Source: DATNPX01 sp036702975
GTDB lineage: Bacteria > Cyanobacteriota > Vampirovibrionia > Obscuribacterales > Obscuribacteraceae
Assembly: GCA_036702975.1 (NCBI GenBank)
Contig: DATNPX010000034.1
Coordinates: 186,001 to 250,000 of the forward strand
DNA: 64,000 nucleotides
Reading direction: 5' to 3'
This document shows positions 28,444 through 35,309 of this stretch, one piece after another. Numbering within the stretch: the first letter of the stretch is position 1; each line of letters starts with the position of its first letter. The position numbers and the translations under genes were made by a program. The notes under the pieces were generated by a model. That model ran no database searches. It was not told where the DNA came from and saw only the letters and a program-made list of their open reading frames with translations.

Positions 28444-29084
28444 CAGACTTTGTCTACTAAGCAGATGTTCAGATCAACTTTGACCTGGTCGCCCACGATG
28501 CCACCTTTATCGATCGCTTTATCGACATAGATACCAAACTGTTTTCGATTAATTACAGTTTTCGCCTTGGCAAAAATATGTCTTTTTCCCGCTGCGTCGA
28601 CAGGTGCACATTTAAATGGTGCCGCATTCAGTGTCACCGTTCGAACAATTCCGTGCAACTCCAGGTCACCGACTATGTCGAAGCTGCCATCGGAATGAGG
28701 AGTTATTTTTTTCGACACAAACTTGATGGATGGGAACTCGCGAACATCAAGCACGTCGTCTTTTCGTAAATGCTTGTCTCGCATTTCATTTTTTGTGTCG
28801 ATACTATCACTGGCAATCGAGGCGCGCACTGTTGCGTTGTCGAGGTTGACACCGTCAAACTCCACGCTACCGCTAAATTTGGTCAAATTGCCGTCGACGC
28901 GGCTGATCATCAAATGCTGAACAGTGAAGTGTATAGACGATTCCTTTTGATCGATATTCCACTCCTGAGCATTTACAGTTGAACCTAAAAGGCATAGAGA
29001 TACGGCACTGAAGGCTATTTTGAAAGGGGTGAGCACACTCGGTGAATTGAAGGAGTTGAGATTGCTGAATATTGTGTTTTTCAT
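28443..29084 (-). CDS. YceI family secreted protein
   Basis: A 213-residue protein with a signal peptide (residues about 20-40, ending VNAQ). It is followed by the YceI lipocalin-like barrel: WNIDQKESSIHFTVQHLMISRVDGN, DVREFPSIKFVSKKI and the GDLELHGIVRTV motif. YceI proteins bind polyisoprenoid or other lipids in the periplasm. Its position between lipid-type biosynthetic genes and an exporter suggests it carries the product or an intermediate. That is inference from context. Confidence 0.92.
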   Translation of the reverse strand: MKNTIFSNLNSFNSPSVLTPFKIAFSAVSLCLLGSTVNAQEWNIDQKESSIHFTVQHLMISRVDGNLTKFSGSVEFDGVNLDNATVRASIASDSIDTKNEMRDKHLRKDDVLDVREFPSIKFVSKKITPHSDGSFDIVGDLELHGIVRTVTLNAAPFKCAPVDAAGKRHIFAKAKTVINRKQFGIYVDKAIDKGGIVGDQVKVDLNICLVDKV

Positions 29085-29127
29085 TTTCTGTCCCGAGCGA
29101 TTGATTGTGGTTGACAGCGCATCTGAT

Positions 29128-30288
29128 TCAAATTGCAGAAACTTCCTTTGCTATTCCGGCTGATGACAGAAGAAATTTCCAGGCAAATTTTGGTATTTCC
29201 GTAGCTAATGTCAGTGCAAGCGAATCATGTCCTACATGTGAAGAAAGCAGCTTGCCAAATGTCTCAGGCGTCCGGGAAAGGGCATCCAGTGCTGTTTCTT
29301 GTAGACCCGGGTAGCGATCGAGCAACAGCATAAGATTGGCCATTCGCGTCGGCAGGAGCGCTAACTGCTTTTGTTTTCGGCAATAGCTCGGCAGGTCATC
29401 GCGGCTTATGGCATCGGCGAGTGCAATTGACTGCCGGAATGACAGGGCGAGCCCCTCTCCTGTGATGGCATCGACAGATCCGCAAGCATCCCCGAGCAGA
29501 ACAACACGCCCCCGCGATATCTCCTTAAGCTGCCTGGTAGCTGTCACCGCCCCCTTCAGGTTATCGACCGGGCTTGCCCCCGCCAGCCGCTCGGCCAGGA
29601 GAGCAAACTGTGGCAACGCCTGGTCGAACCTCAGATCCCGATTGCGACTCAAAAAGACGACACAAATCTCGTTGACATCAACCGGAGTCACATACATCTG
29701 GCCGCACTCCGACCAATAGATCTCCATGCGGTCTGTCCACAGATTCACGCGATAGTGTCGCCGAGCCCCATATCTGAAGAAGACCTTTTCTCCAATATCT
29801 AAACCGGCCCACTTTCGCACGGCGGAGTTGAGTCCGTCGGCTCCAATCAACCATTCATACTCCATCGGTTCGTTATCAACTGAAATCTTGCCGTTTTCAA
29901 GTAATTTGACGCGGGAATTCCACATCAGGTTGACACCAACCTCAGCTGCACGCTGAACTAGAGCACGGTGCAAGTGAGTTCTTCGAACTCCCACACCCCT
30001 TCCTTGTGGAAAGCTGGCTTCGACGGTAAATATCCCTCGATTGAATCTGATACCACTAAAGACACCGTGCCCGGTTTCGGGAATCGATACTCCTAGCTGA
30101 GCGAGGGCCAATCGAGAATCAGGCATCAGCCCCTCACCACAAGCCTTATCTATTGGTAGCCTGGCATGATCAACGACTGTACAACGAGCGCCCATTCGAG
30201 CCAATGAAATCCCCGCAGATAAACCTGCCGGTCCCGCGCCAACAATGACTACTTCCGAATTTCGTCTGTTAGATAATTTTGCAACCAT
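29128..30288 (-). CDS. FAD-dependent oxidoreductase, geranylgeranyl reductase-like
   Basis: A 386-residue flavoprotein. It has the dinucleotide-binding motif VVIVGAGPAGLSAGISLARMGA at the N-terminus, a DHARLPIDKACGEGLMP segment typical of the geranylgeranyl reductase/hydroxylase group, WLIGADGLNSAVRKW, and the second FAD motif VLLGDACGSVDAITGEGLALS. Its start lies ten bases after the type III PKS stop. Such enzymes often sit beside type III PKS genes and tailor the polyketide by hydroxylation or reduction. The substrate cannot be read from the sequence. Confidence 0.88.
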   Translation of the reverse strand: MVAKLSNRRNSEVVIVGAGPAGLSAGISLARMGARCTVVDHARLPIDKACGEGLMPDSRLALAQLGVSIPETGHGVFSGIRFNRGIFTVEASFPQGRGVGVRRTHLHRALVQRAAEVGVNLMWNSRVKLLENGKISVDNEPMEYEWLIGADGLNSAVRKWAGLDIGEKVFFRYGARRHYRVNLWTDRMEIYWSECGQMYVTPVDVNEICVVFLSRNRDLRFDQALPQFALLAERLAGASPVDNLKGAVTATRQLKEISRGRVVLLGDACGSVDAITGEGLALSFRQSIALADAISRDDLPSYCRKQKQLALLPTRMANLMLLLDRYPGLQETALDALSRTPETFGKLLSSHVGHDSLALTLATEIPKFAWKFLLSSAGIAKEVSAI

Positions 30289-30298
30289 CGCAAAGGAA

Positions 30299-31351
30299 CT
30301 ACCACTGCAGCAAGATAAGCTCAGTACAAAAACCTGGACCCATAGCGGACAGAAGGCTCCATGTCCCTGATGCAGGCGGTGATTCCCGCATTATTTTGTC
30401 GAGTACGGCCAACACTGAAGCAGAGGAGATGTTGCCGATCTGATCGAGGCATTCACGCGAATGCGACAGCGCATGCGGCGGCAATTCAAGCGCCGCATCT
30501 ATGGCATCGAGAACTTTTGGCCCCCCGGTATGCATAATCCAGGAACCGATTTGGTCACGAGTCAAACCGTGCTTATCGAGGAACGAATCGACGTCGCGTC
30601 GCAAATTTTCGCTAATTACTTTCGGAACATCGGGGGACAGAACCACGCGGAATCCTTCACCAGAAACATTCCAGCCCATTACATGTTCAGTATTGCGGTA
30701 AAAGACCGACTCGTTCGCTACGACTCGAGGTCCTTTGCGATCGCTATGATTTGCGCCAGAAAGTATAACTGCCGCCGCACCGTCACCAAACAATGCAGAC
30801 GAAACCACATGCGCTGAACTGAGATCTGCTCGCTGCCATGTCAACGAACATAACTCTACCGACAGCACAAGCACCATCTGATCAGGATATGACCGGAGAT
30901 AGTCAGCAGCTCGGGCTATGCCTGCCGCACCGCCAACGCAACCAAGACCAAATATAGGAATTCTCTTTATGTGAGGCGAAAATGGAATCCGGTTCATCAG
31001 GCGAGCATCGATAGACGGATTTGATACTCCAGTTATTGAGACAAAAATTATCGCCCCAATCTTGTCGGCAGAGATATTCTGGCGATCGAGAGCCTCCTCA
31101 ACAGCCTTTTCGCCAAGCATCACAGCCTGTTGAATGAACACGTCGTTCGCTGCGCCCCAATCCTTCACCTTTGGAAACTCACTCAACGGCAGAACAAGGT
31201 GGCGCCCGCTGACCCCGGCTTTGCGGTGAAATCTTTCTAGTACGCCACGATTAGCTAGCTGACTATCCCAATAGTCTCCGAGCGCCAGGGTGATGTCCCC
31301 TTGCCGGTAGTAGTGCTCGGGAAAGGCTGTGGCCGTACTGATGATTTTCAT
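30299..31351 (-). CDS. Type III polyketide synthase (chalcone synthase family)
   Basis: A 350-residue thiolase-fold enzyme. The catalytic triad is visible as Cys138 in IFGLGCVGGAAG, His274 in WIMHTGGPKVLDAI and Asn307 in QIGNISSASV. The order and the MHTGGPKV sequence mark it as type III PKS rather than FabH. Bacterial members extend a fatty acyl starter with malonyl-CoA to make alkylpyrones or alkylresorcinols, or make tetrahydroxynaphthalene; which applies here is unknown. It is the first gene of a seven-gene operon with a flavoprotein, YceI and an exporter. Confidence 0.9.
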   Translation of the reverse strand: MKIISTATAFPEHYYRQGDITLALGDYWDSQLANRGVLERFHRKAGVSGRHLVLPLSEFPKVKDWGAANDVFIQQAVMLGEKAVEEALDRQNISADKIGAIIFVSITGVSNPSIDARLMNRIPFSPHIKRIPIFGLGCVGGAAGIARAADYLRSYPDQMVLVLSVELCSLTWQRADLSSAHVVSSALFGDGAAAVILSGANHSDRKGPRVVANESVFYRNTEHVMGWNVSGEGFRVVLSPDVPKVISENLRRDVDSFLDKHGLTRDQIGSWIMHTGGPKVLDAIDAALELPPHALSHSRECLDQIGNISSASVLAVLDKIMRESPPASGTWSLLSAMGPGFCTELILLQW

Positions 31352-31884
31352 GATCTTGCAATCTCTGTTTTTTTCTTTCTACCGAATGCCAACCAACGCA
31401 GCAGAAAGTTTTAGCGGGAGGGCTTTGTCGGAATCACGCTCCGACGATCTGCAGAGCAGAGAATATTTTCTGTGCCAGGCAAACGCCCTTTCATGCCGCA
31501 TGATGATAGCAGCAATATTTACTATCACATCATTCGATATTGCTAATGTGCAGAATCAGCACGGGGACTATCTTTGCCGCATGTTGTGCATACAGTTCGC
31601 TGAGAACATTTCTCAATAGCGAATGAGCAGTGGTCTCGCGGCGGAAGCTCACCAATAATGGTGCATCTTAATGGTGCATTTGTATCAAGCGCTATACCGT
31701 TCATTAATGAAAGCCACAGCAGTTGCCGAGACTTTATGCGATCGTTGAATTGAGAAGTTGCGGTTCTCTCGTATGACTCAGGTATTTATTTTATCCCTGG
31801 TATCTACAATTCTAAGAGTCTCTTTCCTATGGTCGATATAGCTATTCGTTCAACACCTGCTTCCCTTACCCGACTCCTGTGAAC

Positions 31885-31923
31885 ATTCACAATCAGTATT
31901 CACAATCGGTCATCACAATCAGT
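31885..31923. repeat. Three 13-bp tandem direct repeats
   Basis: Consecutive units ATTCACAATCAGT, ATTCACAATCGGT and CATCACAATCAGT differ by one to three bases. Such short phased repeats can bind a regulator. No adjacent gene start makes the target obvious. Confidence 0.6.
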
Positions 31924-31997
31924 CATAGGATCTGCTTGAATTGGAAGCGATGCAGTAAGGTACTGCAAATTTGACCGAGTGCAGTAGCTGGTGATAA

Positions 31998-32117
31998 GAT
32001 TAGCGAATTTGCGCAATTGCTGAATCATGCAAATTCTATCAATATGGCGCATGGCAATTTGGCGACTGCTTTAGATTCAAATCAACGAGAAGTGTAGAGG
32101 TCGCAAGTGCTAGCAAG
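31998..32117 (+). pseudogene. Remnant related to the start of the gene at 52787
   Basis: GATTAGCGAATTTGCGCAAT and the following bases to 32033 match 52717-52751 at about 33 of 36 aligned positions. After a diverged stretch, similarity resumes at TTAGATTCAAATCAACGAG (32071 on) against the ribosome-binding and start region of the 52787 gene. Here the start codon is ACG, and a TAG follows within 12 codons. It looks like a decayed duplicate promoter and gene start. Confidence 0.45.
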
Positions 32118-32177
32118 TAGTTGCCGATTTTGAAGCATCGCTCATTAGGACAGCGAGCGATCTGTGATCTCATCTCC

Positions 32178-32894
32178 TCAATGCTTGAAAGTGCCAGCGT
32201 CAAGAATGCTTTCGATCTGCTCTTTCGTTAGCTGCGGTTTTCGCCCCATGCGCTCCCATTCGGCAAGCATTTTCCTGTACCTCTGGAGTGTGGGGAAATG
32301 GCTATTGAAGATCTGCAACTCTTTGTACTTGTCGCCATCCCTCGTAAAGAACTTGGCAAAGCCAAGCTGCTGAGATTCGTTATTGCCATCAAATCCCTCA
32401 AACTTGACACGCTCAATATCTTTAGGGCTTGGATTCTGTCCGAGAGACCACAACATTGCGCGATGCATATCCAAAATGTTCAGCACTTCTTCAGTTACTT
32501 CTGGAGGAAGCTCATCCCACAAATCGTTGAAAGCCTCGTGATACATATCAATGTAGCCTCGTTCAAAAATTTCTTCCAACCTTTTGTATTGCTTCGATAG
32601 GTAGTCGTCATTGGAGTGCATCGCCTGCAAAATTCTATATTGATTAACAAGCTGCAGCCTTTCTGTTTTCGACAAAATCTTGGTGGCCAGTTTTTCCATT
32701 GCTACGTCCTCAAAAAAAAGTTCTTCCATATCTGTGGCCAGAATTCGCGAAATCTGCAAAGCCACCTGCAAGCTGGGGTCTTGTTTATTGGCTTCAACAG
32801 AACTTAAAGCCTGCCTTGTCACTCCAACTAGCCGAGCCAGCTCAGCCTGGCTCAGCCCTTTTCTCTCTCTTGCTTGCTTCAGACGGTTTGGCAT
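32178..32894 (-). CDS. XRE-type HTH regulator fused to a YfbU domain
   Basis: A 238-residue protein. Residues 1-65 are an XRE helix-turn-helix (RLKQARERKGLSQAELARLV, then TRQALSSVEANKQDPS). The rest matches the YfbU family: LVNQYRILQAM, YKRLEEIFERGY, VLNILDMHRAM, VKFEGFDGNNESQQLG and LQRYRKMLAEW all align with the E. coli YfbU pattern from memory. YfbU alone is a small protein of unclear role linked to cell death in E. coli. ATG 32894 is preceded by GGAGGAG. It is divergent from hipBA across a palindrome-bearing region, so it probably controls itself and perhaps hipBA. Confidence 0.85.
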   Translation of the reverse strand: MPNRLKQARERKGLSQAELARLVGVTRQALSSVEANKQDPSLQVALQISRILATDMEELFFEDVAMEKLATKILSKTERLQLVNQYRILQAMHSNDDYLSKQYKRLEEIFERGYIDMYHEAFNDLWDELPPEVTEEVLNILDMHRAMLWSLGQNPSPKDIERVKFEGFDGNNESQQLGFAKFFTRDGDKYKELQIFNSHFPTLQRYRKMLAEWERMGRKPQLTKEQIESILDAGTFKH

Positions 32895-32918
32895 TTCTCC
32901 TCCGCTCTTTCGCAATTA

Positions 32919-32960
32919 TTAGTTGACATACTGGCATATGTCAACTAATAATTGACATAT
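32919..32960. promoter_or_regulatory. Perfect palindrome, likely operator of the XRE-YfbU gene
   Basis: TTAGTTGACATA (32919-32930), six-base spacer, then its exact reverse complement TATGTCAACTAA (32937-32948). A third half-site, AATTGACATAT, follows at 32950-32960. It lies 25 bases upstream of the XRE-YfbU start, where it would overlap the promoter. Dimeric XRE repressors bind this sort of site. Confidence 0.7.
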
Positions 32961-33017
32961 TTCCATTTAATCGATCATTAATTTGTGATAGAACGACACC
33001 AAAGATCGTAAATATAT

Positions 33018-33075
33018 GATATTATACCAATGGGCTATCAAATATTTCTGATAATATCAGAGGGTAAATCATATA
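33018..33075. promoter_or_regulatory. Nested inverted repeats upstream of hipB
   Basis: GATATTAT (33018-33025) is matched by ATAATATC (33051-33058). Outside them, AATATATGAT (33011-33020) is matched by ATCATATAT (33067-33075), running into the hipB start. The region is AT-rich and probably combines the promoter with HipB operator sites, as hipBA operons are usually self-repressed. Confidence 0.5.
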
Positions 33076-33380
33076 TGGATGATATCCCAAAACTCATCAA
33101 TGTACTTGCGGACGCACGAAAAGCGCGAGCTTGGTCCCAAAGAGAGCTTGCTGCAAAGCTTGAAATGAGGCAAAGCCAGATATCTGACATAGAGGCCGGC
33201 AAACGGGATATCCGCATTAGCACTTTTGTTGAAATAGCGAGAAGCCTTGGCTTGGAATTAGTGTTAGTACCTCGGCGCCTATTACCGGCCGTGCAATACG
33301 TTTTGCAATCTGGCGAAGCAGCTAGCTCACAGAACGAAGAAGAAACGTCAATGTACGAAGCTTGGCAGGAAGAAGACTAA
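33075..33380 (+). CDS. hipB: HipB-like XRE antitoxin/regulator
   Basis: A 101-residue protein with an XRE helix-turn-helix at residues about 8-62 (RKARAWSQRELAAKLEMRQS, then QISDIEAGKRDIRISTF) and a short acidic tail. It directly precedes hipA with a six-base gap, which is the standard antitoxin-toxin order. The frame opens at 33030, but ATG 33075 is preceded by GAGGG and starts at the usual distance from the HTH. It should bind HipA and repress the operon. Confidence 0.85.
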   Translation: MDDIPKLINVLADARKARAWSQRELAAKLEMRQSQISDIEAGKRDIRISTFVEIARSLGLELVLVPRRLLPAVQYVLQSGEAASSQNEEETSMYEAWQEED

Positions 33381-33386
33381 ATCCAA

Positions 33387-35267
33387 ATGTCCACCACCGA
33401 AAGCAAACTCTCGCGAATTCTCAACGTGAAGTTGAACGATACAGATGTTGGCACGCTCACTTTGCTCGCCGGTGATAAAACCTTATTTGCCTTTTCTGAG
33501 TCATATGTTGCAAACGCTCGGCGACCAACACTAAGTCTTTGGTTCAAGACGCCAATGGGAGAGCTCAAAACCACGGAGAAGATTCGCAGCGCCGCAACGC
33601 TCCCGCCTTTCTTCTCAAACCTTTTGCCAGAAGGACATCTGCGGGACTATCTAGCAAAAAAAGCGAATGTAAAAAATGGACGAGAATTCTTCCTCATAGC
33701 AGCACTCGGAAAAGACCTGCCTGGCGCCGTGCGTGTATTGTTCCCGGAGGAGCTACCGGACGATGGTACGCATGAACAACAACGTCTCGCCACCGAAAGA
33801 AAAGTATTGAGATTTTCGCTAGCGGGTGTTCAACTTAAGTTTTCGGCTGTTATGGAATCGACAGGCGGACTTACAATTCCCGCCGACGGAATCGGCGGCG
33901 GTTGGATACTGAAACTTCCTAGCAATAATCAGCGGCATGTTCCCGAAGCAGAGTTTTCAATGCTGAAGCTCGCCGAGCGCGCAGGAATCACAGTGCCCGA
34001 ATTTAAGCTTATTTCGACAGCGTCGGTGTCAGGACTCCCGGCCGATATCAATGAAAAGTTTGGAGATAGTTTGGCAGTCAAACGTTTTGACCGAGGAACC
34101 AACGACGCGCGAATCCATATGGAGGACTTCGCTCAAATCTTCGGCATATACCCCACAGAGAAATACGAGAACGCCAGCTTCGACAGAATCGGCTATGTCA
34201 TCCTAAGCGAATGCGGCGAGGAGGATTTCCTTCAATACATAAAACGGCTCGTCTTCACCGTCCTGATCGGCAATGGCGATATGCACTTGAAGAACTGGTC
34301 CTTGCTGTACACGGATGGCCGAAATCCGCGGCTTTCTCCGGCCTACGACTTCGTACCAACCATCCTCTACATGGTAAATGACGACTTGGGTTTGCGCCTA
34401 GGCGGATACCGAGAGTTCAATCAAGTTACAGAGAAAAGCTTCGAGAAGCTGGCGGCAAAATCCGCCGCCTCGGAGCGCATGGTATTGAGTACGGTGCGAG
34501 AGTCAGTTGACCGAATTTACCAGGCGTGGCACGAAATTCGCGGCGACCTTCCCCTCACAAATCAAACGCGAGCGTCTCTTGAATCTCATATGAACAATCT
34601 TCAACTGAAGCCAAGTAAGAAGTTCAGCTCGTCGCTCATGACTCTCGATCTGCTCAAGGGAAGCGTGATGCACATCGAACAAAACCGACTAGCAGAACTA
34701 GAAGGCGGACCAGAGTTCAAGATACTGGGCCAAAACTACGTATACAACCTCGACAAGCTAATCGCGACAGTCCGTCAGAGCGGTGAAAGTTTCGATGAGT
34801 TTCTGACTAATCAAATTGCGCGGAATTTATACAAATCACGACTGAAGCAGCCTTTGACCATATTGTATGCGCCGTTTCGCGAGAAGTTATTTCTGAGCGT
34901 TTCCGGCAAACATAATCCTGAATGCAACTGGCTATCTAAGCTACCAGGATTCGAAGAGTCCGGAACAGATTGGGTACCGGAAATCGCGGTCCCATTTATT
35001 TATTGGAGCGGCGACCAATTCTATCGTGTCTACCCAGCGCTTGGACGAGATCTTGATGATGACGCCCCCGATAAGTATTACATCACCGATCTGGGGAAAT
35101 GGAATCCACCGTACATCCAAAGAACCGACGCCGCCACGCATAAGCACACCGCCGAACTTAAACGAGATCCCATGTATTACGCCGTGCCGACAAGCGGCCA
35201 ACGGACGATCGCGATAAATGGAGGTACAGCTGTCGTTTACCATGCATTCGTGAGATTTTCGGGATGA
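33387..35267 (+). CDS. hipA: HipA-type Ser/Thr kinase toxin with extra C-terminal domain
   Basis: A 626-residue protein. Residues 1-405 form a complete HipA: an N-terminal subdomain with LPPFFSNLLPEGHLRDYL (72-89), the regulatory Ser144 motif FSLAGVQLKF, a Lys-bearing strand LAVKRFDR (229-236), catalytic GNGDMHLKNW (295-304, Asp298) and the metal-binding Asp321 in SPAYDF. HipA in E. coli is about 440 residues and phosphorylates glutamyl-tRNA synthetase. The last 200 residues here (about 420-626) match nothing I know and include Trp/Tyr-rich beta-like stretches. No frameshift is seen, so the fusion appears genuine. Confidence 0.9.
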   Translation: MSTTESKLSRILNVKLNDTDVGTLTLLAGDKTLFAFSESYVANARRPTLSLWFKTPMGELKTTEKIRSAATLPPFFSNLLPEGHLRDYLAKKANVKNGREFFLIAALGKDLPGAVRVLFPEELPDDGTHEQQRLATERKVLRFSLAGVQLKFSAVMESTGGLTIPADGIGGGWILKLPSNNQRHVPEAEFSMLKLAERAGITVPEFKLISTASVSGLPADINEKFGDSLAVKRFDRGTNDARIHMEDFAQIFGIYPTEKYENASFDRIGYVILSECGEEDFLQYIKRLVFTVLIGNGDMHLKNWSLLYTDGRNPRLSPAYDFVPTILYMVNDDLGLRLGGYREFNQVTEKSFEKLAAKSAASERMVLSTVRESVDRIYQAWHEIRGDLPLTNQTRASLESHMNNLQLKPSKKFSSSLMTLDLLKGSVMHIEQNRLAELEGGPEFKILGQNYVYNLDKLIATVRQSGESFDEFLTNQIARNLYKSRLKQPLTILYAPFREKLFLSVSGKHNPECNWLSKLPGFEESGTDWVPEIAVPFIYWSGDQFYRVYPALGRDLDDDAPDKYYITDLGKWNPPYIQRTDAATHKHTAELKRDPMYYAVPTSGQRTIAINGGTAVVYHAFVRFSG

Positions 35268-35309
35268 CAATGAGTGCCACAAATTATGGGCTCTTCTTAT
35301 GGATTCTTC

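Larger units (their letters stand above)
31352..32177. other. Long intergenic region with repeats and a gene remnant
   Basis: About 826 bases without a convincing gene. It contains a spaced inverted repeat, AGCAATAT/ATATTGCT (31511-31518 with 31537-31544), and a pair of TAATGGTGCAT direct repeats (31656-31666 and 31669-31679). It also holds three 13-bp tandem repeats and a segment resembling the upstream and first codons of the gene at 52787 (both listed separately). A 96-codon frame at 31329-31619 lacks protein-like character. The promoter of the type III PKS operon should lie at the left end. Confidence 0.5.

Noticed and set aside
30299..31351. FabH-type ketoacyl-ACP synthase III
   Set aside because: The Cys-His-Asn context (GLGCVGG, MHTGGPKV, GNISSASV) is that of type III PKS, and the gene neighbours support secondary metabolism.
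31329..31619. 96-codon plus-strand frame in the long gap
   Set aside because: It overlaps the start of the type III PKS gene, has no ribosome binding site and no protein-like pattern.
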